Assembly (NCBI RefSeq): GCF_003987555.1
Contig: NZ_NGJW01000009.1
Coordinates: 24,780 to 88,779, forward strand
Source of the DNA: Vagococcus lutrae
Lineage (GTDB): Bacteria; Bacillota; Bacilli; Lactobacillales; Vagococcaceae
DNA length: 64,000 bases
Reading direction: 5' to 3'
In this document: piece after piece, positions 9,693-18,911 of the stretch
Layout: every line of letters starts with the position of its first letter
Position numbering within the stretch: the first letter of the stretch is position 1
Program-made: the position numbers and the translations under genes
The notes under the pieces: model-generated
What the model was told of the DNA's origin: nothing
The model's input: the letters and a program-made list of their open reading frames with translations, nothing else
Databases searched by the model: none

Positions 9693-10583
9693 TTATCCTA
9701 AAGTTTTTCTCACGAACCCATTTCCTTTAATTAACTTTTCTGATGCCGTTTCTTTGTCGCTATCTGTCAGAATCATCACAATTGCTAACTTAACATTTTG
9801 ATTTGCTTCTTCAAACTTCTCACTCGCTAGCTCATAGTCACATTCTGTCGCTTCCATAATAATTCGTTTTGAGCGCTCTACTAACTTTTCATTCGTAGGC
9901 TTCACGTCTACCATTAAATTCTTATATACTTTTCCAATACCTATCATAGAAGCAGTTGATAGCATATTAAGGACAAGTTTTTGAGCAGTTCCTGATTTCA
10001 AACGTGTGGAACCTGTTAGAATCTCAGGCCCTACTTCAATTTCAATCGGATAAGAAGCGTATTCACTAATCTTAGAGCCCTTGTTACATGTTACAGACCC
10101 TGTTGTAGCTCCCACTTCTGCGGCATAAGTTAAACCACCAATCACGTACGGGGTACGACCACTTGCGGCGATACCAATCACAATATCTTTATCTGTTAAA
10201 GATAACGCCTCTAAATCTTCCTTACCTAATTCTTGAGAGTCTTCTGCTCCTTCAACAGCCACTGTCATGGCAGACATGCCACCTGCGATTAACCCTTGTA
10301 CCATCTCTGGCTCTGTACCAAAAGTTGGAACACACTCTGCTGCATCTAAAATGCCTAAACGTCCGCTTGTTCCGGCTCCCATATAAATCAAACGTCCACC
10401 TTTATTAAAGCTTTCAATAATTTTAGCTACCACCGCTTCAATCTCAGGCAAGATTTGACTTATTGCTTGAGGTACTTTCGCATCCTCTTCATTCATCACT
10501 TTTAAAATGTCATAGGTAGACATTTCGTCCAACCCAGTCGTTCGTTGATTTCTTTTTTCAGTAGTTAATGCTCCTAAATCCAT
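9693..10583 (-). CDS. murQ: N-acetylmuramic acid 6-phosphate etherase
   Basis: 296 residues, full length for MurQ. The SIS domain includes [23 protein letters not shown] (about residues 66-88) and the downstream [17 protein letters not shown] substrate loop. The enzyme removes D-lactate from MurNAc-6-phosphate to give GlcNAc-6-phosphate, which then enters amino-sugar catabolism. Its ATG overlaps the mupG TAA by one base, coupling the two. This is the most securely identified enzyme of the salvage operon. Confidence 0.95.
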   Translation of the reverse strand: MDLGALTTEKRNQRTTGLDEMSTYDILKVMNEEDAKVPQAISQILPEIEAVVAKIIESFNKGGRLIYMGAGTSGRLGILDAAECVPTFGTEPEMVQGLIAGGMSAMTVAVEGAEDSQELGKEDLEALSLTDKDIVIGIAASGRTPYVIGGLTYAAEVGATTGSVTCNKGSKISEYASYPIEIEVGPEILTGSTRLKSGTAQKLVLNMLSTASMIGIGKVYKNLMVDVKPTNEKLVERSKRIIMEATECDYELASEKFEEANQNVKLAIVMILTDSDKETASEKLIKGNGFVRKTLG

Positions 10584-11656
10584 TATGCTTTCTCCTTTGG
10601 TACTAATTCAAATTTTTGTCCAGGTTGAATCCATTGCACTAAGCCGCAGTGGGGAGTGTCGATGGTCGCCACAACATTCACTTTTTCATCAGCCGGCAAT
10701 GGTCGTTTAACAACTTGGAGTTCCCCCATATATCGTCCGTACAACCGATTATCCAATGTCACAGAACCCACTGTTCTTGACACTGTATTATCTGGTTCAA
10801 TAGTGGGAATTTTTTTAAAACGTGCCTCTTGACTTCGAACAACATCACGGGCATCATCCATACGATTCGTATGCGTATCAATAAAGAGCGACCTATGCGC
10901 CTCACTCTTAACTGATACTGGTAGTAAGACACATCCTTCTTTAAAATATTGATAAAATTGTTGAGCGGTTAAAGGTTGAATCGTTTCATCCCCAATATAA
11001 ACACCATCAATTGTATCATCTTGAAATAACTCAATAGCTGCTGCTAATGGATGAACATCACGATGCTTTTCTAATGTTGGCAATCCTAAATGCAATGGCC
11101 CTCGCAATCGTGCATCTCCCGGTACAAACGCACTGTTTTTAATACCCAGATGATGAAATTGACGATTTTTCTCACGAAAACTTGCTTCACTTAGACCCGT
11201 TTCAGGACGTGGATAATAATTATGCAATAATTCCATGTTGTTAAAATTGGCCCCTAAACGTCCTAACTCTTCAGCATCAGCTTGAGATAATGTACTCGCA
11301 TTTAATCCAACCGTAATATGGTGAGATAAAAACGCCATTGTTTCTAAATCTAAACCATAATCCATTCGTAAACCAGTAATACCTAGCTGCTTAATCGCTT
11401 TCAAATCATCTTCTGAAGAAATATCAAACCCGATTTGTTTTAGACCTGTTGTTGAAATGTCTACCATTAAATTCATATGATGCGCTTTCAATATTCCGCC
11501 TAAAGCTTTTAAACGTGGAACATATTGACTGCTGTCATCTTCTGGAATATGAAGCGAGGTAAAAACATGTGTAAAACCACTTCTAGACATCATTTCTACA
11601 TAAGCCGCTGTTTCTTCGGTGATTTCTTCACTTAAAAAAACTGAAAAACCTAACAA
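10583..11656 (-). CDS. mupG: MupG, 6-phospho-N-acetylmuramidase (DUF871 family)
   Basis: 357 residues. An N-terminal TIM barrel (about 1-235, [15 protein letters not shown]) and a smaller C-terminal beta domain match the DUF871/MupG family. In Staphylococcus aureus MupG splits MurNAc-6-phosphate-GlcNAc into MurNAc-6-phosphate and GlcNAc, letting the cell recycle peptidoglycan disaccharides. It is the first gene of mupG-murQ-murP-HAD. The start is TTG at 11656, six bases after AGGAGG, with no in-frame ATG nearby. The promoter is at 11687-11715, with a possible CcpA site at its downstream edge. Confidence 0.88.
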   Translation of the reverse strand: MLGFSVFLSEEITEETAAYVEMMSRSGFTHVFTSLHIPEDDSSQYVPRLKALGGILKAHHMNLMVDISTTGLKQIGFDISSEDDLKAIKQLGITGLRMDYGLDLETMAFLSHHITVGLNASTLSQADAEELGRLGANFNNMELLHNYYPRPETGLSEASFREKNRQFHHLGIKNSAFVPGDARLRGPLHLGLPTLEKHRDVHPLAAAIELFQDDTIDGVYIGDETIQPLTAQQFYQYFKEGCVLLPVSVKSEAHRSLFIDTHTNRMDDARDVVRSQEARFKKIPTIEPDNTVSRTVGSVTLDNRLYGRYMGELQVVKRPLPADEKVNVVATIDTPHCGLVQWIQPGQKFELVPKEKA

Positions 11657-11673
11657 TGAAATCCTCCTCTCTT

Positions 11674-11687
11674 TTAATACGCTTTCA
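11674..11687 (-). promoter_or_regulatory. Possible CcpA (cre) site of the MurNAc operon
   Basis: TGAAAGCGTATTAA on the minus strand matches the cre consensus TGWAANCGNTNWCA at 12 of 14 positions. It starts at the last base of the -10 box and covers the transcription start, a position that would block initiation. Confidence 0.45.
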
Positions 11688-11715
11688 TTATAACGCTTAG
11701 GAAATATTTTTTCAA
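11687..11715 (-). promoter_or_regulatory. Predicted sigma-A promoter of mupG-murQ-murP-HAD
   Basis: Minus strand: -35 TTGAAA, 17-base spacer, perfect -10 TATAAT, about 30 bases upstream of the mupG TTG. Confidence 0.8.
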
Positions 11716-11785
11716 GTTTTTATTTAATTTTATCTTTTTTACGAAATTATTTTTCTTTAAAGGTCTTTTTTACCTATTTTATTCC

Positions 11786-11852
11786 AAAAAAAAAATGAGA
11801 ATGCGCGTCAGATTTTCGAAACGTCCTAAAACGCCAATCTAACGCCATTCTC
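11786..11852 (-). terminator. Long terminator hairpin after tRNA-Lys
   Basis: Arms at 11797-11814 and 11836-11852 pair over about 17 bases (GAGAATG, then GCGTTAGATT, with one G-U and a bulge) around a 21-base loop, then about ten T on the minus strand. Confidence 0.8.
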
Positions 11853-11869
11853 GTGGGTTTGGCACCCAA

Positions 11870-11942
11870 TGGGATGTGAGGGGATCGAACCCGCGACCCA
11901 CAGATTAAGAGTCTGTTGCTCTACCAACTGAGCTAACATCCC
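11870..11942 (-). tRNA. tRNA-Lys (anticodon CTT)
   Basis: Full 73-base cloverleaf on the minus strand. The acceptor pairs GGGATGT with ACATCCC; the D arm is GCTC/GAGC; the anticodon stem is ACAGA/TCTGT with loop CTCTTAA, giving CTT; the T loop is TTCGATC; discriminator A. The 3' CCA is not encoded. The T stem GCGGG/CCCTC has one C-U mismatch. The gene has its own promoter and terminator. Confidence 0.95.
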
Positions 11943-11956
11943 GGATGACTATGTTA

Positions 11957-11988
11957 ATTATACTATACCTACTTAAACCATTCGTCAA
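11957..11988 (-). promoter_or_regulatory. Predicted promoter of tRNA-Lys
   Basis: Minus strand -35 TTGACG at 11983-11988. Two overlapping -10 choices exist: TAGTAT with a 17-base spacer, or perfect TATAAT with 20. Both place the start just before the tRNA. Confidence 0.65.
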
Positions 11989-12014
11989 CACTTTTATCGA
12001 AATTTGATTTCAAT

Positions 12015-12043
12015 AAAAAATCCTACCAACAAAGTGGTAGGAT
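12015..12043 (-). terminator. Rho-independent terminator after cspA
   Basis: Perfect stem ATCCTACCA / TGGTAGGAT, six-base loop and a T-run on the minus strand. Confidence 0.92.
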
Positions 12044-12061
12044 ATGATCTCAAAAGGCTAA

Positions 12062-12262
12062 TTAAGCTTTTACTACGTTTGTAGCTTGAGGTCCACGGTC
12101 GCCGTCTTCAACATCAAATGTTACAGCTTGACCTTCTTCTAAAGTTTTGAAACCTTCACCTTGGATAGCTGAGAAATGTACAAATACATCGTCTCCACCT
12201 TCAACAGTGATGAATCCAAAACCTTTTTCAGCGTTAAACCATTTTACTGTTCCTTCAGTCAT
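12062..12262 (-). CDS. cspA: Cold-shock protein, CspA family
   Basis: 66 residues, a single cold-shock domain with RNP1 KGFGFI and RNP2 VFVHF, starting [10 protein letters not shown]. It binds single-stranded RNA and DNA and melts mRNA structure in the cold. The ATG at 12262 has GGAGG 8 bases upstream; an upstream in-frame codon at 12283 would add seven residues foreign to the family. The transcript from the promoter at 12371-12399 has a leader of about 100 bases, usual for cold-regulated csp genes. Which csp paralogue it is cannot be told from the sequence. Confidence 0.95.
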   Translation of the reverse strand: MTEGTVKWFNAEKGFGFITVEGGDDVFVHFSAIQGEGFKTLEEGQAVTFDVEDGDRGPQATNVVKA

Positions 12263-12370
12263 TCTAAACTCCTCCTTTTCCAAATTATTCGTGTAGTTCT
12301 TGAATGGAATTAATAGGAAAAAGTTTAAAACAACTTACCTGTATTCCCGTTACAAAAAATCACTAACATT

Positions 12371-12399
12371 AGTATAACACACGATAAAAAATACTTCAA
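12371..12399 (-). promoter_or_regulatory. Predicted promoter of cspA with long 5' leader
   Basis: Minus strand -35 TTGAAG, 17 bases, -10 TATACT. The start near 12364 leaves about 100 bases of untranslated leader before the ATG at 12262. Confidence 0.7.
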
Positions 12400-12437
12400 A
12401 GCATTTTCATTTAAAAACCGAAATACTTTCCTTTTTT

Positions 12438-12977
12438 CTAAATACCTGTGGCGGTAAAGCCTGATATAATACGCTCAATACCAAACATTAAAAAGTAAAA
12501 ACCAATTAAAAATGGAACGGTTAGAGATGCTCCCAACGGGTTAAAAAACATCGTTATTCCTGCAATAACACATAAAATATTTAAAATCATTGTCGTCCAA
12601 TACGCCAATTTACTAAATGGACGTAATAATCTTGCACTAAAAATTCGAACAAGAGAACTCGAAATAAACCATAAGGCAAATAACCATCCTAACAATAGCA
12701 TGCTGATAAATTTTGCTTTAACATTAAATAACACAATTGCCCCAAAAAGTACATCGAGAACACCATTCACGACTAACAACGTACTCGCACCACCAAAATT
12801 ACTCTTAATGCGATTATACGTCACAAAGTGTTGGATGCCTTTTATCACCGCAATCAATGCTAACCACATGACTAAAGTCGTTAAAACTAACGCAGGTTGA
12901 CGAAAACTCGCCATAGCCGCTAGGATAAATAGAATCCCTACTAAGATACTCATCCAATCAATTTTTCGTTCATTCAT
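12438..12977 (-). CDS. HdeD/DUF308-family membrane protein
   Basis: 179 residues with six hydrophobic segments (about 9-27, 31-47, 65-85, 92-111, 125-145, 150-172) and almost no soluble part, the pattern of HdeD/DUF308 integral membrane proteins. Enterobacterial HdeD is linked to acid resistance; the function in Gram-positives is not established. The alpha/beta hydrolase gene ends 22 bases upstream on the same strand, so the two may be co-transcribed. No clear terminator follows before the cspA promoter. Confidence 0.75.
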   Translation of the reverse strand: MNERKIDWMSILVGILFILAAMASFRQPALVLTTLVMWLALIAVIKGIQHFVTYNRIKSNFGGASTLLVVNGVLDVLFGAIVLFNVKAKFISMLLLGWLFALWFISSSLVRIFSARLLRPFSKLAYWTTMILNILCVIAGITMFFNPLGASLTVPFLIGFYFLMFGIERIISGFTATGI

Positions 12978-12999
12978 ATGTCTCTTCCTTTCTTAAAAT

Positions 13000-13863
13000 T
13001 TATTGTCCCCATAAAAATAAGCTCACTGTTTCATCGACCTCACCGTTCTCATGTAATAACGTATGTTGACCGCCTAACCCCGTGATTTCTACCTCATCAT
13101 AAGATGCCACTTTATGCGCTACTATGTCACGTAAGGCACGCGCATCCTCTGTCATAATAATCCCGTCACTCTCAGTGCCGTCCTCCAAGTCACCATAAAT
13201 ATTTAAAACGGAGAGATTTGGCGATAGGCGTTGATTAACTGACATAAAATGTTGATACATTTCATCGAAATCACGCTTGCCCTCTTTTTCCAATTGATAC
13301 AAGCGACTAATCAGTGTATCCGCAATTTCTCCCTTATAAGGCGACCCTAATGAAACAAACTTCTTCACAATCGGCGTATCATCTGTTGTCGCTGCTTCCG
13401 AAGTTAAATAATACATGGACGCGACTCCTCCCATTGAATGGCCTAGAAGGTACAAACGATCTATCTCAAGCTTATCTTTTAAAAATACCATAATACGCGT
13501 CAGCCATTTTGCCTGTTGATCGGCACTGGCATCGTTATTTTCAAAAAAGACTTGAATCAAGGGATTTAAGTTGTCGGGATTTTGATTCCACGTTCCATTT
13601 ACTATCATATCGCCATCAGCAGACACTTCGATTTGTAATGCTTTGTAAGCAAGTCCTTCACGTCCCCAACGACGAATCATACCTTGCATTGTTCGGTGAT
13701 CGCCATGCACGCCATGTAAGAGAAGCGTTGGAATCTTTTTTTCACGCGATTGTCCAATTACTAAACGTTGATACGAACGCGATTTTTTTATTTGGTCATA
13801 GATGAGCAAGCCAGCTGTCATACCAATCGCTGTCCCTATACTTCTTTTCACCACATCTTTCAT
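13000..13863 (-). CDS. Alpha/beta hydrolase, DUF915-type, probably membrane-anchored
   Basis: 287 residues. An N-terminal hydrophobic stretch (about 6-22, SIGTAIGMTAGLLIYDQ) could anchor or export it. The hydrolase core shows LLLHGVHGD (oxyanion region), the nucleophile elbow GHSMGG, a late acidic stretch NIYGDLEDGTESDG and a C-terminal histidine in GGQHTLLHENGEV. DUF915 proteins are lipase/esterase-like surface or membrane hydrolases of unknown substrate. I chose the ATG at 13863, 7 bases after GGGAGGAG; the longer frame to 13911 lacks a site. A TATAAT sits about 35 bases upstream. Confidence 0.78.
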   Translation of the reverse strand: MKDVVKRSIGTAIGMTAGLLIYDQIKKSRSYQRLVIGQSREKKIPTLLLHGVHGDHRTMQGMIRRWGREGLAYKALQIEVSADGDMIVNGTWNQNPDNLNPLIQVFFENNDASADQQAKWLTRIMVFLKDKLEIDRLYLLGHSMGGVASMYYLTSEAATTDDTPIVKKFVSLGSPYKGEIADTLISRLYQLEKEGKRDFDEMYQHFMSVNQRLSPNLSVLNIYGDLEDGTESDGIIMTEDARALRDIVAHKVASYDEVEITGLGGQHTLLHENGEVDETVSLFLWGQ

Positions 13864-13973
13864 ATACTTTCTCCTCCCTACTCCTTGTTCTTTTATTATA
13901 CTATTTTTCAATGAAAAACAATAACGATAACTACTCCAGTCTACTATCCGCTCTCAAAGTCTCTTTTATAAGC

Positions 13974-14013
13974 AAAAAAGTTTTCCGCCACATTTTATGA
14001 CGGAAAACTTTTT
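13974..14013 (-). terminator. Rho-independent terminator after rny
   Basis: Stem AAAAAGTTTTCCG / CGGAAAACTTTTT with a 13-base loop and T-run on the minus strand, directly after the rny stop. Confidence 0.9.
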
Positions 14014-14014
14014 A

Positions 14015-15574
14015 TTATTTGGCATAATCAACAGCACGTGTTTCTCTTACTACCGTGACTTTGATATGTCCTGGATATTCTAATTCTTCTTCAATTCGTT
14101 TACGGATATCGCGGACTAAGATAGTCGCTTGATCATCAGAAATTTCTTCCGGTTTAACCATAATACGCACTTCACGTCCCGCTTGAACTGCAAAACTATA
14201 ATCGACACCTGAGAAGTCGTTTGCAATTTGTTCTAAACGTTCTAAACGACGTATATAATTTTCTAACGACTCACTTCGTGCTCCAGGTCGAGCAGCTGAT
14301 AAGGCATCAGCAGCTGCGACTAAAACTGAAATAACAGAAGTCGCTTCGGTATCACCATGATGTGACGCAATCGCATTAATAACAATTTCAGGCTCTTTAT
14401 ATTTTTTAGCTAATTCCGTTCCAATTTCCACATGAGAACCATCAACTTCACGGTCAAGTGCTTTTCCAATGTCATGTAAGAAACCTGCACGGCGTGCCAT
14501 TTCTTCATCTTCCCCTAGTTCGGCAGCTAACACACCTGTTAACTTCGCCACTTCAATGGAATGATTTAAAACATTTTGGCCGTAACTCGTTCTAAAACGC
14601 ATACGTCCCATAATCTTAATCAAGTCTGGATGTAACGTATGGATACCCACTTCAAATGCGGCGTTTTCACCGTATTCGCGAATACGCTCATCCATCTCTT
14701 TACGTGCTTTGTCTACCATCTCTTCAATACGAGCTGGATGAATCCGGCCGTCTTGAATTAATTTTTCTAAAGCCATTCGTGCAATCTCGCGACGAATAGG
14801 ATCAAAACCAGACAATACGACTGCTTCCGGTGTATCATCAATGATAAGGTCAATCCCCGTTAGCGTTTCTAACGTACGGATATTACGTCCTTCACGTCCA
14901 ATAATACGACCTTTCATCTCATCATTTGGTAAAGAGACTACCGAAACTGTCGTTTCCGATACTTGATCTGCCGCGCTACGCTGCATTGCTAATGCTAGTA
15001 AGTTTTTCGCAACACGATCTGCCTCGTCTTTCGCACGTTGTTCACTTTCTTTTACCATAACAGCCATTTCATGGGTTAACTCTTCTTTTGTTTCTGTCAT
15101 GATAATATTTTTTGCTTCTTCACGAGAAAGGGAGGCCACCCGTTCTAACTCAACGCGTTGTTCCTCTATTAACTTCGTGATTTCTTCTTCTCGTTCACCA
15201 ATCAATTGTTTTCTAGAATCAAGTTTTTCTTCTTTATCTTCTAGTGAGTTTTCACGTTTAACTAACGCTTCATCTTTACGATCAAGCGTGGCTTCACGTT
15301 GGAGTAAACGATTTTCTTGTTCTTTAACTTCGTTTCTTCGCTCTTTCAACTCACTTTCAACTTCTAGACGATACTTCTGATTCTCTTCTTTGGACTCTAA
15401 CAACGTTTCTTTTTTTAATGTTTCAGCTTCACGCTTTGCTTCTTCTAAAATGCCTTCTGCTGAATGTTTGGCTGCGTCAATTCGTTTTTCCTGACGTACT
15501 TTCGCAATGACAAACCCTGCGCCGAGACCGACAATCAAACTGATGATACCGAGGAGTATAGCAATTGTGTTCAT
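14015..15574 (-). CDS. rny: Ribonuclease Y
   Basis: 519 residues, normal for RNase Y. N-terminal membrane anchor (about 3-25), a long Glu/Lys/Arg coiled coil (26-200), a KH RNA-binding domain with [11 protein letters not shown] at 222-232, and an HD phosphohydrolase domain with catalytic His367-Asp368. It is the main endonuclease that starts mRNA decay in Firmicutes lacking RNase E and sits at the membrane. The ATG at 15574 has GGAGGTGTACT before it. It lies downstream of recA but behind recA's terminator, with its own promoter carrying a striking inverted repeat. Confidence 0.97.
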   Translation of the reverse strand: MNTIAILLGIISLIVGLGAGFVIAKVRQEKRIDAAKHSAEGILEEAKREAETLKKETLLESKEENQKYRLEVESELKERRNEVKEQENRLLQREATLDRKDEALVKRENSLEDKEEKLDSRKQLIGEREEEITKLIEEQRVELERVASLSREEAKNIIMTETKEELTHEMAVMVKESEQRAKDEADRVAKNLLALAMQRSAADQVSETTVSVVSLPNDEMKGRIIGREGRNIRTLETLTGIDLIIDDTPEAVVLSGFDPIRREIARMALEKLIQDGRIHPARIEEMVDKARKEMDERIREYGENAAFEVGIHTLHPDLIKIMGRMRFRTSYGQNVLNHSIEVAKLTGVLAAELGEDEEMARRAGFLHDIGKALDREVDGSHVEIGTELAKKYKEPEIVINAIASHHGDTEATSVISVLVAAADALSAARPGARSESLENYIRRLERLEQIANDFSGVDYSFAVQAGREVRIMVKPEEISDDQATILVRDIRKRIEEELEYPGHIKVTVVRETRAVDYAK

Positions 15575-15663
15575 AGTACACCTCCGTATAATCATTTTAT
15601 ATCAGTGTAGTTTTTTTGATAAACATATATTATTATCACTATGCCTACTTGCATAGATGTATA

Positions 15664-15699
15664 TTGATACACACATTAATTCTAATAGTTGTGTATCAA
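15664..15699. repeat. Perfect 10-base inverted repeat spanning the rny promoter
   Basis: TTGATACACA (15664-15673) and TGTGTATCAA (15690-15699), separated by 16 bases that contain the -10 box. One arm is in the spacer and one near the start site, a typical operator layout. No regulator is identified. Confidence 0.6.
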
Positions 15700-15707
15700 A
15701 GTGTCAA
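15679..15707 (-). promoter_or_regulatory. Predicted strong promoter of rny
   Basis: Minus strand: consensus -35 TTGACA, 17-base spacer, -10 TAGAAT. The leader is about 100 bases and holds a small hairpin (CTATGC / GCATAG). Confidence 0.8.
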
Positions 15708-15740
15708 CTTTATTTTATTTTAAATAGGCTCGGCTATTTA

Positions 15741-15786
15741 GAACAAACAAACGACTTTTAAGCGCGCTTAAACGCTTAAAAGTCGT
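15741..15786 (-). terminator. Rho-independent terminator after recA
   Basis: Perfect 15-base-pair stem (15750-15764 with 15773-15786 plus one overlap base), eight-base loop and a TG-interrupted T tract. Confidence 0.78.
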
Positions 15787-15793
15787 TATCGAT

Positions 15794-16831
15794 TTATTCT
15801 TCTTCTAAATCCAATGTCACATCTAACTCTTCATCAACAGGCTCGCCAATACCATAAGCAGCTCGCACTTTAGCATCAATTTCTGCCATAATCTCAGGAT
15901 TATCCATTAGAAACTGTTTAGAGTTTTCACGACCTTGTCCCATACGCTCTTCATTGTAACTATACCAAGCGCCACTCTTATCCACGATATCTTGTTCGAC
16001 GGCCATATCTAATAGTTCGCCTTCCTTAGATATCCCTTTACCATACATAATATCGACTTCAGCCATTCTAAAAGGAGGGGCCACCTTATTTTTTACGACT
16101 TTTATTCGCGTACGATTTCCCATCACTTCCGTACCCGCTTTAATCTGTTCAGCGCGGCGTACATCAATACGAATCGTCGCATAGAATTTTAAGGCGCGTC
16201 CACCCGGAGTGGTTTCTGGGCTCCCAAACATAACCCCAACTTTTTCACGAATTTGGTTAATAAAAATCGCAATGGTTTTTGTTTTGTTAATCGAACCAGA
16301 TAATTTTCTTAGGGCTTGTGACATTAAACGAGCTTGTAATCCGACATGTGTGTCACCCATCTCACCATCAATCTCAGCTCTAGGTACTAAAGCAGCCACC
16401 GAGTCAACGACCACCATGTCAATCGCGCCACTTGATACTAATGCATCCGCTATTTCTAATCCTTGCTCCCCAGTATCTGGTTGAGATAATAATAGTTCAT
16501 CAATATCAACCCCTAAGTTTTTTGCATACGCAGGATCTAAAGCGTGTTCCGCATCGATAAAAGCAGCAGTTCCACCATTTTTTTGAACCTCTGCTATAGC
16601 ATGAAGAGCCACTGTTGTTTTACCAGAACTTTCTGGACCATAAACTTCTACAATTCTCCCTCGAGGATAGCCACCCACACCTAATGCCACATCTAAAGCA
16701 ATGGAACCACTTGGAATGGTCGATATTTGTGTGTCTACTTTTTCTCCTAATTTCATAATTGAGCCTTTACCAAAGTTTTTTTCTATTTTTTTTAATGCAG
16801 CATCTAGTGCTACTTTACGATCATCTGCCAA
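15794..16831 (-). CDS. recA: RecA recombinase
   Basis: 345 residues. Walker A GPESSGKT at 65-72, Walker [11 protein letters not shown], the L1/L2 DNA-binding loops and the acidic C-terminus ([13 protein letters not shown]) are all present. It forms filaments on single-stranded DNA, drives homologous recombination and triggers LexA self-cleavage. The start is TTG at 16831, 8 bases after AGGAGG, with no nearby ATG; that is unusual but unambiguous. It follows cinA, as in many Firmicutes, but has its own promoter and LexA-type box between the two. Confidence 0.99.
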   Translation of the reverse strand: MADDRKVALDAALKKIEKNFGKGSIMKLGEKVDTQISTIPSGSIALDVALGVGGYPRGRIVEVYGPESSGKTTVALHAIAEVQKNGGTAAFIDAEHALDPAYAKNLGVDIDELLLSQPDTGEQGLEIADALVSSGAIDMVVVDSVAALVPRAEIDGEMGDTHVGLQARLMSQALRKLSGSINKTKTIAIFINQIREKVGVMFGSPETTPGGRALKFYATIRIDVRRAEQIKAGTEVMGNRTRIKVVKNKVAPPFRMAEVDIMYGKGISKEGELLDMAVEQDIVDKSGAWYSYNEERMGQGRENSKQFLMDNPEIMAEIDAKVRAAYGIGEPVDEELDVTLDLEEE

Positions 16832-16863
16832 TTCTTTACCCTCCTTGAATTCTTTACTTCTTC

Positions 16864-16892
16864 ATCATAATGTTTTCATCTATAAAAAGCAA
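16864..16892 (-). promoter_or_regulatory. Predicted promoter of recA
   Basis: Minus strand -35 TTGCTT, 17 bases, -10 TATGAT, about 30 bases before the recA TTG. Confidence 0.65.
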
Positions 16893-16900
16893 GAAAAAAG

Positions 16901-16914
16901 CGAACAAACATTCG
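16901..16914 (-). promoter_or_regulatory. LexA/DinR (SOS) box upstream of recA
   Basis: CGAATGTTTGTTCG on the minus strand differs by one base from the symmetric CGAACNNNNGTTCG core of the Gram-positive SOS box. It lies just past the cinA stop and about 8 bases upstream of the recA -35. Confidence 0.7.
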
Positions 16915-16916
16915 AT

Positions 16917-18170
16917 TTAGTCGTGATTTTCTGCTATCACTTGACGACGTAGTAAGTCCATTGCGCGCATCATGGCACTTTGCCGAATATATTGACGGTC
17001 TCGCTGAAGTTGAAAATGATAAGCCTGTGTCCCACTTATCGCAGAAGAGAGCCCAATCCACACACTTCCTACAGGCTGACCCTCACTTTTATCTGGACCT
17101 GCTACGCCTGTTAACGCTACGCCATAATCACTCTTTGTTAACACACGAGCCTGTTCTGCCATCGCACACGCACACGCCTCACTAACAGCCCCGTGTTGAG
17201 CAAGCAAAGCGGAATCAATCTTTAATAAGCAACTTTTCATCTCATTCGTATATGTGACAAAGCCACCATTAAAGACACTAGAAACACCTGGAACGTCTCC
17301 CAATGCACTCATAAACATCCCGGCAGTCAAACTTTCGGCCGAGGCGACCGTTCGCTCCGCGGCTTTTAACGCCTTGACGGTTTCTTTAATCAAACTATTT
17401 TCTTCCCCATAACCATAGAAATAATCCCCTACTTGAGACATAATTTTTTCTTCCATCTCATCTAGCATCTCATTTGCTGTCGTCTCATCTGTAGCTTTGA
17501 CTGTCAGTCGTAAACGAACTTCTGTATCTCCTGCGTATGGCGCAATGGTCGGATTGGTTTGCTCGTGAATTAATGTTTCTAATTCTAAAACTAACTGTGA
17601 CTCCCCGATACCAAAAAAGCGTAATACGCGAGAATACAGTTGGTCGGTTTGAGGTAACTGCTGCTTTAACAATGGGATAACATGATGATAAAACATTGGT
17701 TTTAACTCACGCGGCGGTCCTGGTAAGACTAAATAACTCGTCGTCTCAGCTTGATAAAAAGTCCCGACTGCCAAGCCTGTATCATTCGGTATCGCTTGAC
17801 CTCCTTGAATCGTTAACGCTTGCCTACGATTATTTTCCGTCATCTCGCGACCAGAGCGAGTCATATAGGTAGCAATTTTATCGTACCCCTCTGGATCTAA
17901 CACCATCGGCTCTTTTAAATAATCAGCTAACACATCTCGCGTTAAATCATCTTCTGTTGGTCCTAATCCCCCACACAATACAATCAATTCACTTCGCTGA
18001 GAGGCTTGTCCAATTAACTCTTTTAAACGCTCTGGGTTATCCCCTACCACACTGTGATAATAAATATCATAACCAATCCCCACTAATTCTTCTGATAAAA
18101 AAGTCGCATTGGTATTAACCACTTGACCAATTAATAGCTCCGTACCCACTGCGATAATTTCTGCTCGCAT
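16917..18170 (-). CDS. cinA: CinA, competence/damage-inducible protein with NMN amidohydrolase domain
   Basis: 417 residues in two parts: an N-terminal MoCF/COG1058 domain (1-170, with [14 protein letters not shown]) and a C-terminal CinA amidohydrolase domain (about 255-410, with [11 protein letters not shown] and [10 protein letters not shown]). The C-terminal domain deamidates nicotinamide mononucleotide; the N-terminal domain is linked to ADP-ribose hydrolysis. It often sits before recA and is co-induced with competence. The ATG follows AAGGAG. It is separated from pgsA upstream by a terminator. Confidence 0.95.
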   Translation of the reverse strand: MRAEIIAVGTELLIGQVVNTNATFLSEELVGIGYDIYYHSVVGDNPERLKELIGQASQRSELIVLCGGLGPTEDDLTRDVLADYLKEPMVLDPEGYDKIATYMTRSGREMTENNRRQALTIQGGQAIPNDTGLAVGTFYQAETTSYLVLPGPPRELKPMFYHHVIPLLKQQLPQTDQLYSRVLRFFGIGESQLVLELETLIHEQTNPTIAPYAGDTEVRLRLTVKATDETTANEMLDEMEEKIMSQVGDYFYGYGEENSLIKETVKALKAAERTVASAESLTAGMFMSALGDVPGVSSVFNGGFVTYTNEMKSCLLKIDSALLAQHGAVSEACACAMAEQARVLTKSDYGVALTGVAGPDKSEGQPVGSVWIGLSSAISGTQAYHFQLQRDRQYIRQSAMMRAMDLLRRQVIAENHD

Positions 18171-18259
18171 CCTTTTTCTCCTTTCAAAGATAATATACGT
18201 AAAAAAAAGACTTTATTTCTTATTTTTATTATCTTCTCTCTTTTTTACTATTCTACTAC

Positions 18260-18297
18260 AAAAAAAGAGACTCTGTATCGAATTTGATACGAGTCTC
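18260..18297 (-). terminator. Rho-independent terminator after pgsA
   Basis: Stem GAGACTC + GTATC pairing with GATAC + GAGTCTC (one bulged A), six-base loop, seven T on the minus strand. Confidence 0.88.
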
Positions 18298-18309
18298 ATT
18301 AATTTTAAC

Positions 18310-18888
18310 TTACATAGATCCTTTAAAAACATGACTATTTTTAATAAAGTAGTCGGCACCTGAATAAACGGTAAAAAATAAACAGACATATAATAATATA
18401 GTAGCCACTGGTAAATGAATCGCATTAAACGGTGCGTTATCAATTAATAAAAAGATAATCGCTAACATTTGCGTCATCGTTTTAACTTTACCCGGCCATG
18501 CTGCCGCCATCACTTCGCCATCTTCTACTAATAATAAGCGTAAACCAGTAACAGCTAACTCACGACACACGATAATAGCTACAATCCACCCCGGTGCTTT
18601 TCCTTGTTCCACTAGCATAATAAACGCAGTCATCACTAACATCTTATCGGCTAAAGGGTCTGCAAACTTACCAAAGTTTGTAACTAGACCTCGGTCGCGC
18701 GCAATTTTACCATCCAACCAGTCTGTTATGCTCGCTACGGCAAATATTACCATGGCAATGACTTGCGTCCACGCCACGCTCGTCCCGGCTAAATTGACGA
18801 CTCCCCAATTTAAAGGAACAGTTAACATGATGATAAAAAAGGGAATCATACAAATTCTAATAACAGTTAATTTATTCGGTAAATTCAT
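18310..18888 (-). CDS. pgsA: CDP-diacylglycerol-glycerol-3-phosphate 3-phosphatidyltransferase
   Basis: 192 residues with about five membrane segments. The CDP-alcohol phosphatidyltransferase signature is intact: Asp-Gly then Ala-Arg, Gly, and two further Asp in DGKIARDRG...GKFADPLADK (about residues 60-82). It makes phosphatidylglycerol phosphate, the precursor of phosphatidylglycerol and cardiolipin. Last gene of the run ymfF-ymfH-ymfI-rodZ-pgsA; the ribosome binding site is poor, which fits coupling to rodZ 23 bases upstream. Confidence 0.95.
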   Translation of the reverse strand: MNLPNKLTVIRICMIPFFIIMLTVPLNWGVVNLAGTSVAWTQVIAMVIFAVASITDWLDGKIARDRGLVTNFGKFADPLADKMLVMTAFIMLVEQGKAPGWIVAIIVCRELAVTGLRLLLVEDGEVMAAAWPGKVKTMTQMLAIIFLLIDNAPFNAIHLPVATILLYVCLFFTVYSGADYFIKNSHVFKGSM

Positions 18889-18911
18889 TTTTTTCGCTCA
18901 CTTTCTTTCCA

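Noticed and set aside
12263..12437. Possible riboswitch in the cspA leader
   Set aside because: A leader of about 100 bases fits a cold-shock mRNA; no known riboswitch core was recognised.
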